Below are positions 8,848 to 18,300 of a stretch of DNA of 64,000 bases, piece by piece. The notes under the pieces were generated by a model, which was not told where the DNA came from, did not search any database, and saw only the letters and a program-made list of their open reading frames with translations. The position numbers and the translations under genes are program-made. The stretch covers positions 1,550,001 to 1,614,000 of the forward strand of contig NC_011832.1 of NCBI RefSeq assembly GCF_000021965.1. The letters run 5' to 3'. The number at the start of each line of letters is the position of its first letter. Within the stretch, counting starts at the first letter, position 1. The DNA is from Methanosphaerula palustris E1-9c. Lineage in GTDB: Archaea; Halobacteriota; Methanomicrobia; Methanomicrobiales; Methanospirillaceae.

Positions 8848-9591
8848 ATGGTCATCGCGGTGCCGGCCCTGCGTGAACGGCGGGGAAGCCGCGAAGCGGT
8901 CACCGCCGAGGTGGTCGAGGAGGTCCCCCTGGTGCTCACCTTCAACGGCCGGCAGATCATGTCGGCGATGACCGTCCCAGGAAGACCGGCCGACCTGGCC
9001 CTCGGCTACCTCTTCTCCGAGCAGATCATCGAGGGGATGGACGAGGTCGAGTCGGTGATGGTCGAGGGGCAGGCCGTGAAGGTGCTGACCCACGACCCGT
9101 TCCGGGTCGTCGTCTCCCGGCGGGTCGTCGTCAGCGGCTGTGGCGGGGCGGCCGCTCGGATCCGGGAGCAGCATCTGCCGGTGATCGCCACAGCAATGCC
9201 CCTCTCCGCCGAGACGATCCGGACCAGGGTCAACGATCTGCTCGTTGCCGTGCCGCTGGCCGCCACCGGCGATCTCTATGCAGCGGCGCTGGTCATGCCC
9301 GACGCCGTCTGGAGTGCCGAGGATCACGGGCTGCAGAACGCCGTCAACCGATTGATCGGCCGGCGGCTGCAGGAAGGAGCGGAGGCTGACGCCTGGGTCG
9401 CCGCCTCAGGCAGGATCACCGCCGAGATCGTCATGACCTGCGCCGTCGCGGGGTTCCCGGTCCTCGCCTCGTTCGGCCGGGCCACGGCGCTGGCCATCGA
9501 TCTGGCGGAAAAGGCCGGGATCACCCTGATCGGCGAGGTCACCGGGGCCGGCATGATCGTCTATACCCATCCGGAACGGGTCGTCGGGTGA
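8848..9591 (+). CDS. fdhD: FdhD, sulfur carrier for formate dehydrogenase cofactor
   Basis: A 247-residue FdhD-family protein. FdhD carries persulfide sulfur from a cysteine desulfurase to the Mo/W-bis-MGD cofactor of formate dehydrogenase, which cannot work without it. Recognisable segments are the LALGYLFSEQII strand-helix, the loop SGCGGAA holding the single active-site Cys (E. coli has CxxC; only the second Cys is kept here) and the C-terminal SFGRATALAIDLAEKAGITLIG. It starts one base after the desulfurase fusion and the two are surely co-transcribed. No formate dehydrogenase gene is in the window. Confident family call. Confidence 0.92.
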   Translation: MVIAVPALRERRGSREAVTAEVVEEVPLVLTFNGRQIMSAMTVPGRPADLALGYLFSEQIIEGMDEVESVMVEGQAVKVLTHDPFRVVVSRRVVVSGCGGAAARIREQHLPVIATAMPLSAETIRTRVNDLLVAVPLAATGDLYAAALVMPDAVWSAEDHGLQNAVNRLIGRRLQEGAEADAWVAASGRITAEIVMTCAVAGFPVLASFGRATALAIDLAEKAGITLIGEVTGAGMIVYTHPERVVG

Positions 9592-9705
9592 ACACGCCGG
9601 TGACTCTGGAGATACTCGCCGTTCTTCAGCCACGGGTCCGGCGCTCTTCCTGGTCATTGTGATGCTCGGACTCTCAAAATTCCGATCATTCCTGGGAGAG
9701 TTAGT

Positions 9706-12700
9706 TCACCTGTCGGTGAACCGGTACAATCCCTTCGGAATCGTGATCTCGAACCTGACCCCGTTCCCCGGCTCCCCGGTCTCTGCGATCGTCATACCGG
9801 AAATCTCAAGAAGATCGTGGACAAAGAAGAGAAAAAATCCGGTCTCTGTCCCATAACTCTTGGTGAACAGGTCTCTTCTCTTCTCCTCCGGAATCCCGAC
9901 CCCATCATCCCGGTATACCAGCGTACAGCCGATCTCTGATTGCCGGGCGGTAATCCGGATCTCCGTTACCTTTTCGCCGTGTTTAACCGAGTTATCGATC
10001 AGGTGCCAGAACACTTTCTCGATGACCGGGTCAGCGTAAAGTTCCAGATTCTCTGCATCGTTTATGATGCGGATAGATCCTGCCACCCCTGTCATGCGGA
10101 CGTTGTCCAGGAGTTCTCTCAGACTGTACCAGCGGGGGTGTTGCTTGCCCATCTCCTGGTATTCCTTGGTGTACGAGATCTGCTGATGGATCACCTGGAG
10201 AATGGTATCCTCGCGTTCGAGAAATTCCCGCGCCTTCTCATCGGTGATAAGTGCCTTGCTCAGTTCGACATATCCCCGCAGCCCGGTGACCTTGTTGTAG
10301 ATATCATGCCATGCGACAATATTCATCAGGTTCAGTTTCTGGTTTGCGGTTCGCAGGGCCAGCTCCTGATTCTTGCGTTCTGAAATGTCATGGAAAATGC
10401 CGAGAATTCCGGAGATCGTTCCCGTATCATTTCGGAGAGGAGTTTTTATTGTGGAGATCCAGAACTCTTTTCCTTCCGTGACATACTGTTCTTCTAGCTC
10501 CCTGGTCTCTCCGGAATCCATAATAGCCAGGTCGTCCGCCCGATACTTCTCCGCCAGTTCAGGGGGGAAAAAATCAAAATCCGACTTTCCTGCAATATCT
10601 CCAGGAACAATGCCGAGATCGCGGGCGTACTGTTCATTACAGGATACATAGGTCAGAGCAGCATTCTTGATGAAGATCTTTTCAGGAATATTTTCCACAA
10701 GTATGCGGTATTTTTCTTCACTCTCAATCAGTGATTCCTTGGCCTGCATCCTGCGGATCACCTCTCCGAGCGGCAGGGCGACCTCTTCCATGATCTGGAC
10801 CAGTTCGAGGGGAACCATATTCTCCCGGTGATCGTTGAACTGGATGAGCCCGATGATCCCCTGTGAGGTCCGGATCGGAATGAGAGCGACGGACTCGTAT
10901 CCCATCTCGTTGCAGACATTGCGGGTGAGCCCTCTCTCCTCGTCAGAGATGCTGGCTAGGAATGTGCTGGTGGCATTGCAGTAGAAGGACCCCCCTGGTG
11001 TTGCAACCGGCAGGTCGGGTTTGATCGCTCCGGTTATGACATAAATGCACATGCATTCATCAGATAGAATATTGAGCGGTGTCTCTCTCTCGTAAAAGGA
11101 CTCGGGGAATCCGCAGTATGCCTGGTACGGGATGTTGCCCTCTGCATCCAGAAGCCGGAATCCGATCGCCTCACAGTGAGAGAATACCCTGAACTCCTCC
11201 ACATACCTCTGAAGCATCTCGTGTAGGGAACCCGCCTGGTTTGCGATCTGATAGATCCTGTTTATCTGGGATGAAACCCGTTCAGCTCGTTTGCGTTCGG
11301 TGATATCCTCGAATACGGTGACAAAATACTCTTTTGCCGGAGAATATACCGACAGGTGCAGCCATTTGCCGGAAGGTTTGAAGTCGATATCGAATGCTTC
11401 GGGTTTTGCCGTCCGGGCAACTCTCCCACAGATCTCGAACAATTCCGGATATGCTTCCTTAATGCCGGGAAAAACCTCAGTGACCCGTCTATTGACAACA
11501 GTTGTTGTTCCGATGATCCGATCGAATGCAGCATTGACACTGAAGTAGATGAAATCATCCGGTCGTCCATCGCTGTCATAGAACATCTGGCAGTAGGCAA
11601 CTCCTTCCAGCATATTCTCAAAGAGGGTGCGATACCGCTCTTCACTGATCTTCAGTTCCTGCTGACTCCCTGTCAGTTTCTCATAATTCTCCCGGAGCTC
11701 CTCTTCGGTCGCCGTTATCTCTTCATAACTCGCTTCGAGATCGGTGGTTTTTCTCAGGAGTTCTTCCTCAGCCCGTTTGCGTTCGGTGATATCATCGAAG
11801 ATCGTATAGACCTGGTGCGGTTTTTCCTTACCTGGCCGGAAGAGGGGCATGGCATTGATGGTGATCCAGCGATATCGCTCCTCGTCTGGGATGAACACGC
11901 CCATCACCACGTCCCGGACTTCCCGACCGGTGCTGAGCGCCACCATCGATGGATGTTCCCTGCCCGGGAACGGCGAACCGTCCTCGCGGATCAAGTCGAG
12001 TTCCACGGTATCAGAGGTCTCTCCAAGGAACATGTCCAGGGTCTTCCCGAGAATCCGTTCGGCAGCCGGGTTCATCGAAGTGATTGTACCTTCGGCATCC
12101 AGGTACACGACCCCCTGGACCATCGTCTCGAACAATCGCCGGTGATCCTCCTCGCTCGTGCGGAGTGCCTCCTCTGCCCGCTTTTTCTCGGTGATGTCCC
12201 GACCCAACACCACGGAGCCGACGATCGCACCGTCGTTGTCGAGAATTGGGCTGAAACTGTAACTCCCGACCCAGGTTTCACCCGTGTCCTTGCGCCGGAG
12301 GGTATATTCTGCATTCGTGACTGTTTCGCCACGAAGGGCACGCGGCACCGCCCACATATCCAGCGGCGCCAGTTCCCCGTCTGGCATGAATACCTCGAAA
12401 AAATCCGGATATTCGGCGAGTGTTCTGGCACATTCGTCCTTGTTCCGGAACCTATGGAAGGTGGCGAAGGCATCGTTGAAATCGATGAACCGTCCTTTTG
12501 TATCAGAGATGAAGATCGCGTCCGTCATACTGGCCAGCGCAGCTTCCAGCTTCGCCCGGCTTTCGCGGAGGGCGTCTTCGCTCTTCTTCAGTTCATCATA
12601 CTGTTCACGCAGTTCTTCTTCATCTGCAGCGATCTGTTCGGATGCGTCCCTCAGTTCAGTCTTGATATTCTTTTTGTCGGTGATATCCCGGATGGATTCG

Positions 12701-13467
12701 ATTGCCCCGGTGACGGTGCCCTGCGTGTCATAGAGCGGGGATGCGATAAACCAGAGATAGGCACCTTTTCCACCAGCGAGGAAGGGAATATAGATTTCGG
12801 AGATCAGTTTCCTCTCTTTTCTGATGATATGAGGATAATGTTTCCAGATCTCTTCATCATCCTGTAAAACGAGGTCGAGGAGGATAGGTCTCCTTGTTCC
12901 GTAAAACGGAAGAGCATAGGAATAATCCCCGGTTCCCAGCATCTGTTCTTTCGGTACCCCGGTCATCTCCTCCATCGCCCAATTCCATGCGATCACCGTT
13001 CCATCCAGATTGATCGCTAAGGTGGCGTCTGGCAGGTGGTTGATGATATCCGTCATCCGCTGTTGGGATTCCTGAAGTTCAATTTCTGTGCGTCGACGTT
13101 CGATTGTGTGTTTGATCTGGTGTTCCAGCTCAACGAACTGTGACTTGGGATCGCCACCCTTCTGGAGGTAGTAATCAACACCATTGTTCACCGCTTCGAT
13201 GACCACCTCCTCACGCCCACGGCCAGTGAAGAGGACGAACGGAATCCTGTTCTTCTCTTTCCTTAAGAACTTGAGAAACTTGAGACCGTCTATCTCCGGC
13301 ATCTGGTAGTCTGATATGATACAGTCGATAGCAGTATCTTTTAAGGCCTGAATTCCCTGTTCTGCGGATAATGCTGTTTCTACGGTGATGAGGCCCGACA
13401 TCTCAAGAAATATTTTTCCAAGTTCGAGAAGGGCCGGTTCGTCATCAACATAGAGAACATGATACAT
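9706..13467 (-). CDS. hybrid sensor histidine kinase with receiver, multiple PAS, GAF and ATPase domains
   Basis: 1253 residues with no membrane segment seen, so a cytoplasmic sensor. Order: receiver (about 1-120, phospho-acceptor Asp53 in ISDYQMP, Lys103), several PAS domains (about 135-720, each ending in DITE-type signatures), a GAF domain (about 730-895), another PAS (about 900-1030), then the histidine kinase core. The presumed phospho-His is His1054 in AWHDIYN, the N box is HLIDNSVKHG and the G1 box DDGVGIP. The G2 box reads TGFFLFF where the paralogues here have TGYGLFL, so a key glycine of the ATP lid is missing and kinase activity may be altered. The start at 13467 is backed by GAGGAG seven bases upstream and a TATA box near 13490. 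It is convergent with fdhD and divergent from the HerA gene. The signal is unknown. Confidence 0.9.
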   Translation of the reverse strand: MYHVLYVDDEPALLELGKIFLEMSGLITVETALSAEQGIQALKDTAIDCIISDYQMPEIDGLKFLKFLRKEKNRIPFVLFTGRGREEVVIEAVNNGVDYYLQKGGDPKSQFVELEHQIKHTIERRRTEIELQESQQRMTDIINHLPDATLAINLDGTVIAWNWAMEEMTGVPKEQMLGTGDYSYALPFYGTRRPILLDLVLQDDEEIWKHYPHIIRKERKLISEIYIPFLAGGKGAYLWFIASPLYDTQGTVTGAIESIRDITDKKNIKTELRDASEQIAADEEELREQYDELKKSEDALRESRAKLEAALASMTDAIFISDTKGRFIDFNDAFATFHRFRNKDECARTLAEYPDFFEVFMPDGELAPLDMWAVPRALRGETVTNAEYTLRRKDTGETWVGSYSFSPILDNDGAIVGSVVLGRDITEKKRAEEALRTSEEDHRRLFETMVQGVVYLDAEGTITSMNPAAERILGKTLDMFLGETSDTVELDLIREDGSPFPGREHPSMVALSTGREVRDVVMGVFIPDEERYRWITINAMPLFRPGKEKPHQVYTIFDDITERKRAEEELLRKTTDLEASYEEITATEEELRENYEKLTGSQQELKISEERYRTLFENMLEGVAYCQMFYDSDGRPDDFIYFSVNAAFDRIIGTTTVVNRRVTEVFPGIKEAYPELFEICGRVARTAKPEAFDIDFKPSGKWLHLSVYSPAKEYFVTVFEDITERKRAERVSSQINRIYQIANQAGSLHEMLQRYVEEFRVFSHCEAIGFRLLDAEGNIPYQAYCGFPESFYERETPLNILSDECMCIYVITGAIKPDLPVATPGGSFYCNATSTFLASISDEERGLTRNVCNEMGYESVALIPIRTSQGIIGLIQFNDHRENMVPLELVQIMEEVALPLGEVIRRMQAKESLIESEEKYRILVENIPEKIFIKNAALTYVSCNEQYARDLGIVPGDIAGKSDFDFFPPELAEKYRADDLAIMDSGETRELEEQYVTEGKEFWISTIKTPLRNDTGTISGILGIFHDISERKNQELALRTANQKLNLMNIVAWHDIYNKVTGLRGYVELSKALITDEKAREFLEREDTILQVIHQQISYTKEYQEMGKQHPRWYSLRELLDNVRMTGVAGSIRIINDAENLELYADPVIEKVFWHLIDNSVKHGEKVTEIRITARQSEIGCTLVYRDDGVGIPEEKRRDLFTKSYGTETGFFLFFVHDLLEISGMTIAETGEPGNGVRFEITIPKGLYRFTDR

Positions 13468-13687
13468 GGATACTCCTCATTTGGATAACACGATATATAA
13501 TCTTGAGTTAATTTTCCTATTATCAGAGATGACCATTACAACCCTTACTATATATCATGGTTATGGTGTTCTCTGGAATTGAAGAGTTCTCACTCCTGCA
13601 ACTGATGGAGCCGACATCACCCGCTTCTCCTAAACACATATCTCCATGGAAGATCTGATATCAGATCAGACGAACTCTGGTGACCCC

Positions 13688-15280
13688 ATGAACAATAACG
13701 ATGAGATTACTCAACCGCTCTCCGACAGCCCGACCTATCGCCTCCTCGGAACGACGGTGCTCGCATACCGGTACATCATCCCGCATGATGCGAAAGTCTT
13801 CGTCGGCGATGTCGTCAAGATCACCGACCGGGAGAAGGGATATATCTTCTTTGCCAAGGTGACCGACCTGTCCCACTACACCAACCACGACGAGCCGCAC
13901 TGGGATACGTCCACCTGGGGAGGTCCGCAACCGGGCCCTGACCAGGACGTCTTCATCGAGGTCCATGCGACGCCGCTCGGCTTCATCGATGATAAACAGA
14001 AATTCCGGTCTATCAGGACGATTCCAGCCCGGTTCTCGGAGGTCATGACCCCGAGTGCCGATGATTTTCTCTTCTTAAAAGAGGTGATGGGGGATATCGA
14101 GGTCGGCGAGATGCGGACCGGGCTCGGGGTGATCCCGGACGTCAAGGTCGGGATCCCGAGCAAGGTGCTGTCGCAGCATATGGGGGTCTTTGCAACCACC
14201 GGGATGGGGAAGAGCAACTTCATGAAGGTCTTCTGCATCTCCTGCATGAAGCAGCGGACGATCGGGATGCTGGTCGTGGACCCGCACGGCGAGTATGTCG
14301 AAGGGCGTACCGAGCGGTCGGGGGCCCAGACCCGGGGGCTGACCGATTACCTGCCCGGCCGCGACGGCCTCTCGATCTACTCGGTCAGGCCGAAGGCGGA
14401 ATGCGAACGGTTCGGCATGAAGGAACTCTGCCTGGAGCACGACGACTTCCAGATCAGCGACCTCGGGATCCTGTACGAACTCTCTCCCCTGCTCTGGGAG
14501 ATCGTGGAGTCGCTGGACACCTTCAAAGGGAGCGACGTGATCGATTTCTTCATCAACGAAGGGGTCGACTCTCTCCCCTCGGTGACCAAGGTCACCGCCG
14601 GGATCGGCCGGCACCCGGAGATGGCAGACGTCCTGCGGTCTGCCAATCCCGGCCCCCTCCGGATGATTCAGCGGCGGATCGAATCGCTCGTCCAGAGCAA
14701 CCAACGGTTCCTCGGCCGGCTCGGCTCTTCGATCAAGTCGATCATCGAGGAATTGAACGAGCAGAAACTGGTGCTGATCGACATCCCGGGGATGAGCGAA
14801 CGGAGCGAACTCTTCATCCTCTCGGCGATCACCAGGAAGATCCTGCATGATCGGGAGAACGCCGTCAATGCGCCGCACCCGGACGGTATCGTTCGGGAAC
14901 CGTCACAGGTGCTGATCGTCATCGAGGAGGCCCAGCGGGTTCTCTCCGCCGGGGGGATGAGCACGCAGGTCTTCCGCGAGTGTGCGATGGAAGGGCGGAA
15001 GTTCGGGGTCGGGCTCTGTGCGATCACCCAGCAGCCGAAGAACATCGACTCCCGTATCCTCGCCCAGATGAACACCTTCGTCGAGATGGGCCTCTCTGAC
15101 AAGGACGACCGGCAGATCATCGCCGGGTCGGCAAAACAGGACCTGACCCCGATGGACACCGAGGTGCAGACGCTCAGCAAGGGAGAGGCCGTCATCTCGA
15201 CGATCGGGATCCCGTTCCCGATCAGTACCAAGATCCATCTCTTCCAGGAGTACCTGGACCAGCTGAACCGGCAGGAATAA
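13688..15280 (+). CDS. HerA-like hexameric ATPase (DUF87 family)
   Basis: About 530 residues. An N-terminal beta-barrel typical of HerA (about 20-100) is followed by an FtsK/HerA-type ATPase with Walker A TTGMGKSN, Walker B VLIVIEEAQR and the sensor segment ITQQPKNID, then the C-terminal SKGEAVIS strand. HerA proteins are ring-shaped DNA translocases that pair with a nuclease (NurA in most archaea) for end resection or, in some systems, defence. I prefer ATG 13688 because GGTGA lies a few bases upstream; ATG 13646 would add 14 residues and has no ribosome binding site. No nurA is adjacent. The nearest nuclease is the Dna2-like protein, convergent, ending 17 bases away. Confidence 0.87.
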   Translation: MNNNDEITQPLSDSPTYRLLGTTVLAYRYIIPHDAKVFVGDVVKITDREKGYIFFAKVTDLSHYTNHDEPHWDTSTWGGPQPGPDQDVFIEVHATPLGFIDDKQKFRSIRTIPARFSEVMTPSADDFLFLKEVMGDIEVGEMRTGLGVIPDVKVGIPSKVLSQHMGVFATTGMGKSNFMKVFCISCMKQRTIGMLVVDPHGEYVEGRTERSGAQTRGLTDYLPGRDGLSIYSVRPKAECERFGMKELCLEHDDFQISDLGILYELSPLLWEIVESLDTFKGSDVIDFFINEGVDSLPSVTKVTAGIGRHPEMADVLRSANPGPLRMIQRRIESLVQSNQRFLGRLGSSIKSIIEELNEQKLVLIDIPGMSERSELFILSAITRKILHDRENAVNAPHPDGIVREPSQVLIVIEEAQRVLSAGGMSTQVFRECAMEGRKFGVGLCAITQQPKNIDSRILAQMNTFVEMGLSDKDDRQIIAGSAKQDLTPMDTEVQTLSKGEAVISTIGIPFPISTKIHLFQEYLDQLNRQE

Positions 15281-15284
15281 ACCC

Positions 15285-15312
15285 TTTTTTACCCGGGTCA
15301 GTCGACCCGGGT
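15285..15312 (+). terminator. convergent terminator with T-run and 9-bp inverted repeat
   Basis: Six T residues at 15285-15290 follow the HerA stop codon, which suits archaeal U-run termination. They are followed by ACCCGGGTC (15291-15299) and GACCCGGGT (15304-15312), a perfect 9-base inverted repeat with a 4-base loop that covers the last codons of the opposing nuclease-helicase gene. The hairpin may also block read-through from that side. Confidence 0.5.
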
Positions 15313-18300
15313 CCGGAGGACGGTCAGCCGGACCTGCTCCCCGGTCTCTTCTGCAACGAACGAGAAGGTCCGCGTCTCCCCGTTCTCGCTGCAGAACGCC
15401 TGCAAATTCAGCATATGCCCGAGCCCTTTGAGCCCTTCCTCGTGCTGGAGCAGTTCGTACGAGGGGGTCAACAGCGGTCGGGGGAGGAAGGTGATACATT
15501 TCTTTTTGGCCCGGGTCACCGAGACGTTCAGCCGGTTCAGGCTGTAGATGAACGTGGCCTCCTGCTGTGCCGTCTCAGGGTCGCTGACCCCGTAACTGAC
15601 GATGACAGCATCGGCCTCCCGCCCCTGCATCTTGTCGACGGTGTCGACGAACGGGGGGCTGTGCCAGATCCACAACCCGTTGACGGCCTTCCGGATCGCT
15701 TCGATCTGGGCGTGATGCGGGGAGACTATGAAGAGACCCTCTTCGAAGAACTGCCGGTCCCCCTCCATGGTCAGGGGGTACCCCCGATCGCTCTCCGGGG
15801 CGAGGAGCCGTTCACGGAGCTGAACGACCAGGGCCGCGACGATCCCTGCCTCGACCTGGTTCTCGACCGTGGCCTGAACGTCCTCAAGCACGGCCAGCAC
15901 CAGCGGGTACGCCGGGTCGAGGATCCAGGCCAGCATCGCATCGAGGGAACTCCCCGGCCGGCCGGCCGGTTTCAGGGAGAGCCGCTGCTCTGCAAGAACC
16001 GGTGTCGCCGGCACGTAGCCGTCCCCGTACAGGGCCGCCGCCGGGAACCGGGAGAGGGTGCTGTTCATCCGCCAGTTCTCGAGCAGTTCGGCCGTGTACC
16101 GGGGCTGGTCGTGATCGTCGCGGAGGCGCAGGTAGCGGAAGATCGATTCGTGCAGCCCGGGGAGACCGTCCTCGGGTTCGGGGTACTCGCCCTTGATGAT
16201 CGGCGGCAGTTGCTGGTCGTCGCCGGCAAAGACCAGCCGTCCGCCGGGCCTGAGGGCCGCGAGGGCCAGCGAGAGCTCCCCGAACCTGAGCTGCGAGGCC
16301 TCGTCGACGATCAGCAGGTCGAAGGGTGCCAGGTATTTCGATGCCTTGTATATTCCGTACACGGTCCCGCCGAGCACCAGCGATGGGTCGTCGGAGAAGA
16401 GGCCGGCCTTGATTGCATCGTTGGTGGTCGAGGCCGGGCCGTTCCGCCGATAGGTCTCGTCCCGGTCGATCTTGACGACCCGCACCCCCTTTCCGACCGG
16501 CAGGTCGTGGACCTGGGACTGAACCTTGCTGAGCAGGTTCTCGACGGCGCTGTGGGTGAAGGCCGTCACCAGGATCCGGATTCCCCGTCTCTGCTCCTGC
16601 CGGGCCTGGACGAGGGAGAGGATCGCCGCAGCCAGAAACGTGGTCTTGCCTGTGCCGGGCGGACCCCATACCAGGGTCAGCCGGTTCTTCAGGATCTGAT
16701 CGAAGGCCGCCCGCTGGCTGCTGGTGAGGTGATGGGAATTCGCATACCCCCTGGCCGCTTCGACGAACCCGGGATCCTCGGCGAGGGGCGTGGCCACCGT
16801 CAGGGGCTCCTCGATCAACCGGATCAGGTCGGTATCATCCAGGTCGCACTCGCTCAACCGTGAAAGGATCGTGTCGACGTTGTAGTCCATGAAGACCGGG
16901 TAAAGGACGGCAGGGTCCCCCTTCTGAAACGGTTCCATCTCCTTCTTCTGTTCGACTTTCAGGCTGACCTGTTTGATGAGGCCGGTCCGAAGGTCGGGTA
17001 GCGTCCCCTCCACCGTCGCCTGTCTGAGGATCGAACTCTTCGGGGTGTACCGCCGCTTCCTCCGTTCATAGTCGTTGTAGCAGAGCTGGGCCCGCTCCCC
17101 TTCGTCCCCGGGCGGGACGATCAACCGGATCGTTCCCTGTGCCTCGAAGAGGTACGGGTCGAGCGGCTGTTCAAGTTTCCAGCGGTCGTCGCCGAGGGAG
17201 ACCACCGGGACGCTAATCCCCAGTTCGAGCCTTTCCGAGGCCGGGAGCGACCGCTTCTCTCGGACTTCGAGGGCTGCGATGAACGACTCGTACCGGACGA
17301 TAAACGCGAGCCTGGAGAGGAGGGGATGGACGAAGTCCATCGGGGCGGGGAGGAAGAACTTCGGGGCCCAGGCGACGAGACTATCGCCGAGTGCCTCCCG
17401 GATCCCGGTCACGACCGAGGAGGCCGCGTCGAGTCGCCGGCCCAGTTCCTCCTGGATCGCTTCGACGCCCGCCTCCACGTTCTGTCCATTCCAGACCGAG
17501 AGGATCACGTCGCTCCGGAGCGTGTTGGAGAGGTCGAACCAGAACCGTCTGGAGGGGTTCAATGTCTGGGGATAGTGAGAAGCAGGGAGTACCTCCTGGA
17601 CTTCGGGGAGTCGGTAGAAGATCGGAATCGGGAGTGCGGCCAGCCGCCGGATCACCCCGGTCAGCACGATCAGCGGGAAGGGCACCTCCTTGCCGGGGTG
17701 TTCGTCTGCTTCGGCCAGGGTCGTGTCCTGGAAGTGGAAGAGGAGGGTCAGTACCTTCGGGGCGAGGTCCGGATCCTTCACGGCCTCGTAGAGGAGTTTG
17801 ATGAAGAGGCGCTGTTCGTAGGTGTCGAAGACGTAGGTCTGCAGGGAGAACTGTTCGTTCCACTCCAGATGGTCGCGGTTGTATCCGTCGACGATCTCCA
17901 GCAGTCCGTACAGGTGGTCGATAAATTTGGTGCGGACAGTGGCACACTCCTCCGATGATCTGGCAACGAAGACCGTCCTGCCAAACGGCGTCCCGAACGG
18001 CCCGTCGCTCCCGCCGAATCGTCGGACGCCGGCGGCATAGATGAAGCCGTCGACCGGGCTCTCCTGCAGGGTCAGCACGATCCGGACCGACTCGTATCTG
18101 GGAAACCCGACCGAGTAGCCGCCGTGCCTGACCACCTCGTGCCGGTCCAGGGCCTGCAGGGCATGGGCGTACCGCTCCCGCCGGTTCATGAGGGACCCGC
18201 AGCCATTGAATATCACGGGTGCATCATCCCGTTCAAGGCAGGTCGTCAGGTCGCCGAGGGAGTCGACCGACCCGTTCTTCTCCCACCTGGCCTCGCGGAG

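Noticed and set aside
11356-12867. 503-residue forward open frame opposite the large kinase
   Set aside because: It runs opposite the conserved PAS domains and has no motifs of its own.
15415-16863. 482-residue forward open frame opposite the helicase domain
   Set aside because: Shadow of the helicase; composition and lack of motifs argue against coding.
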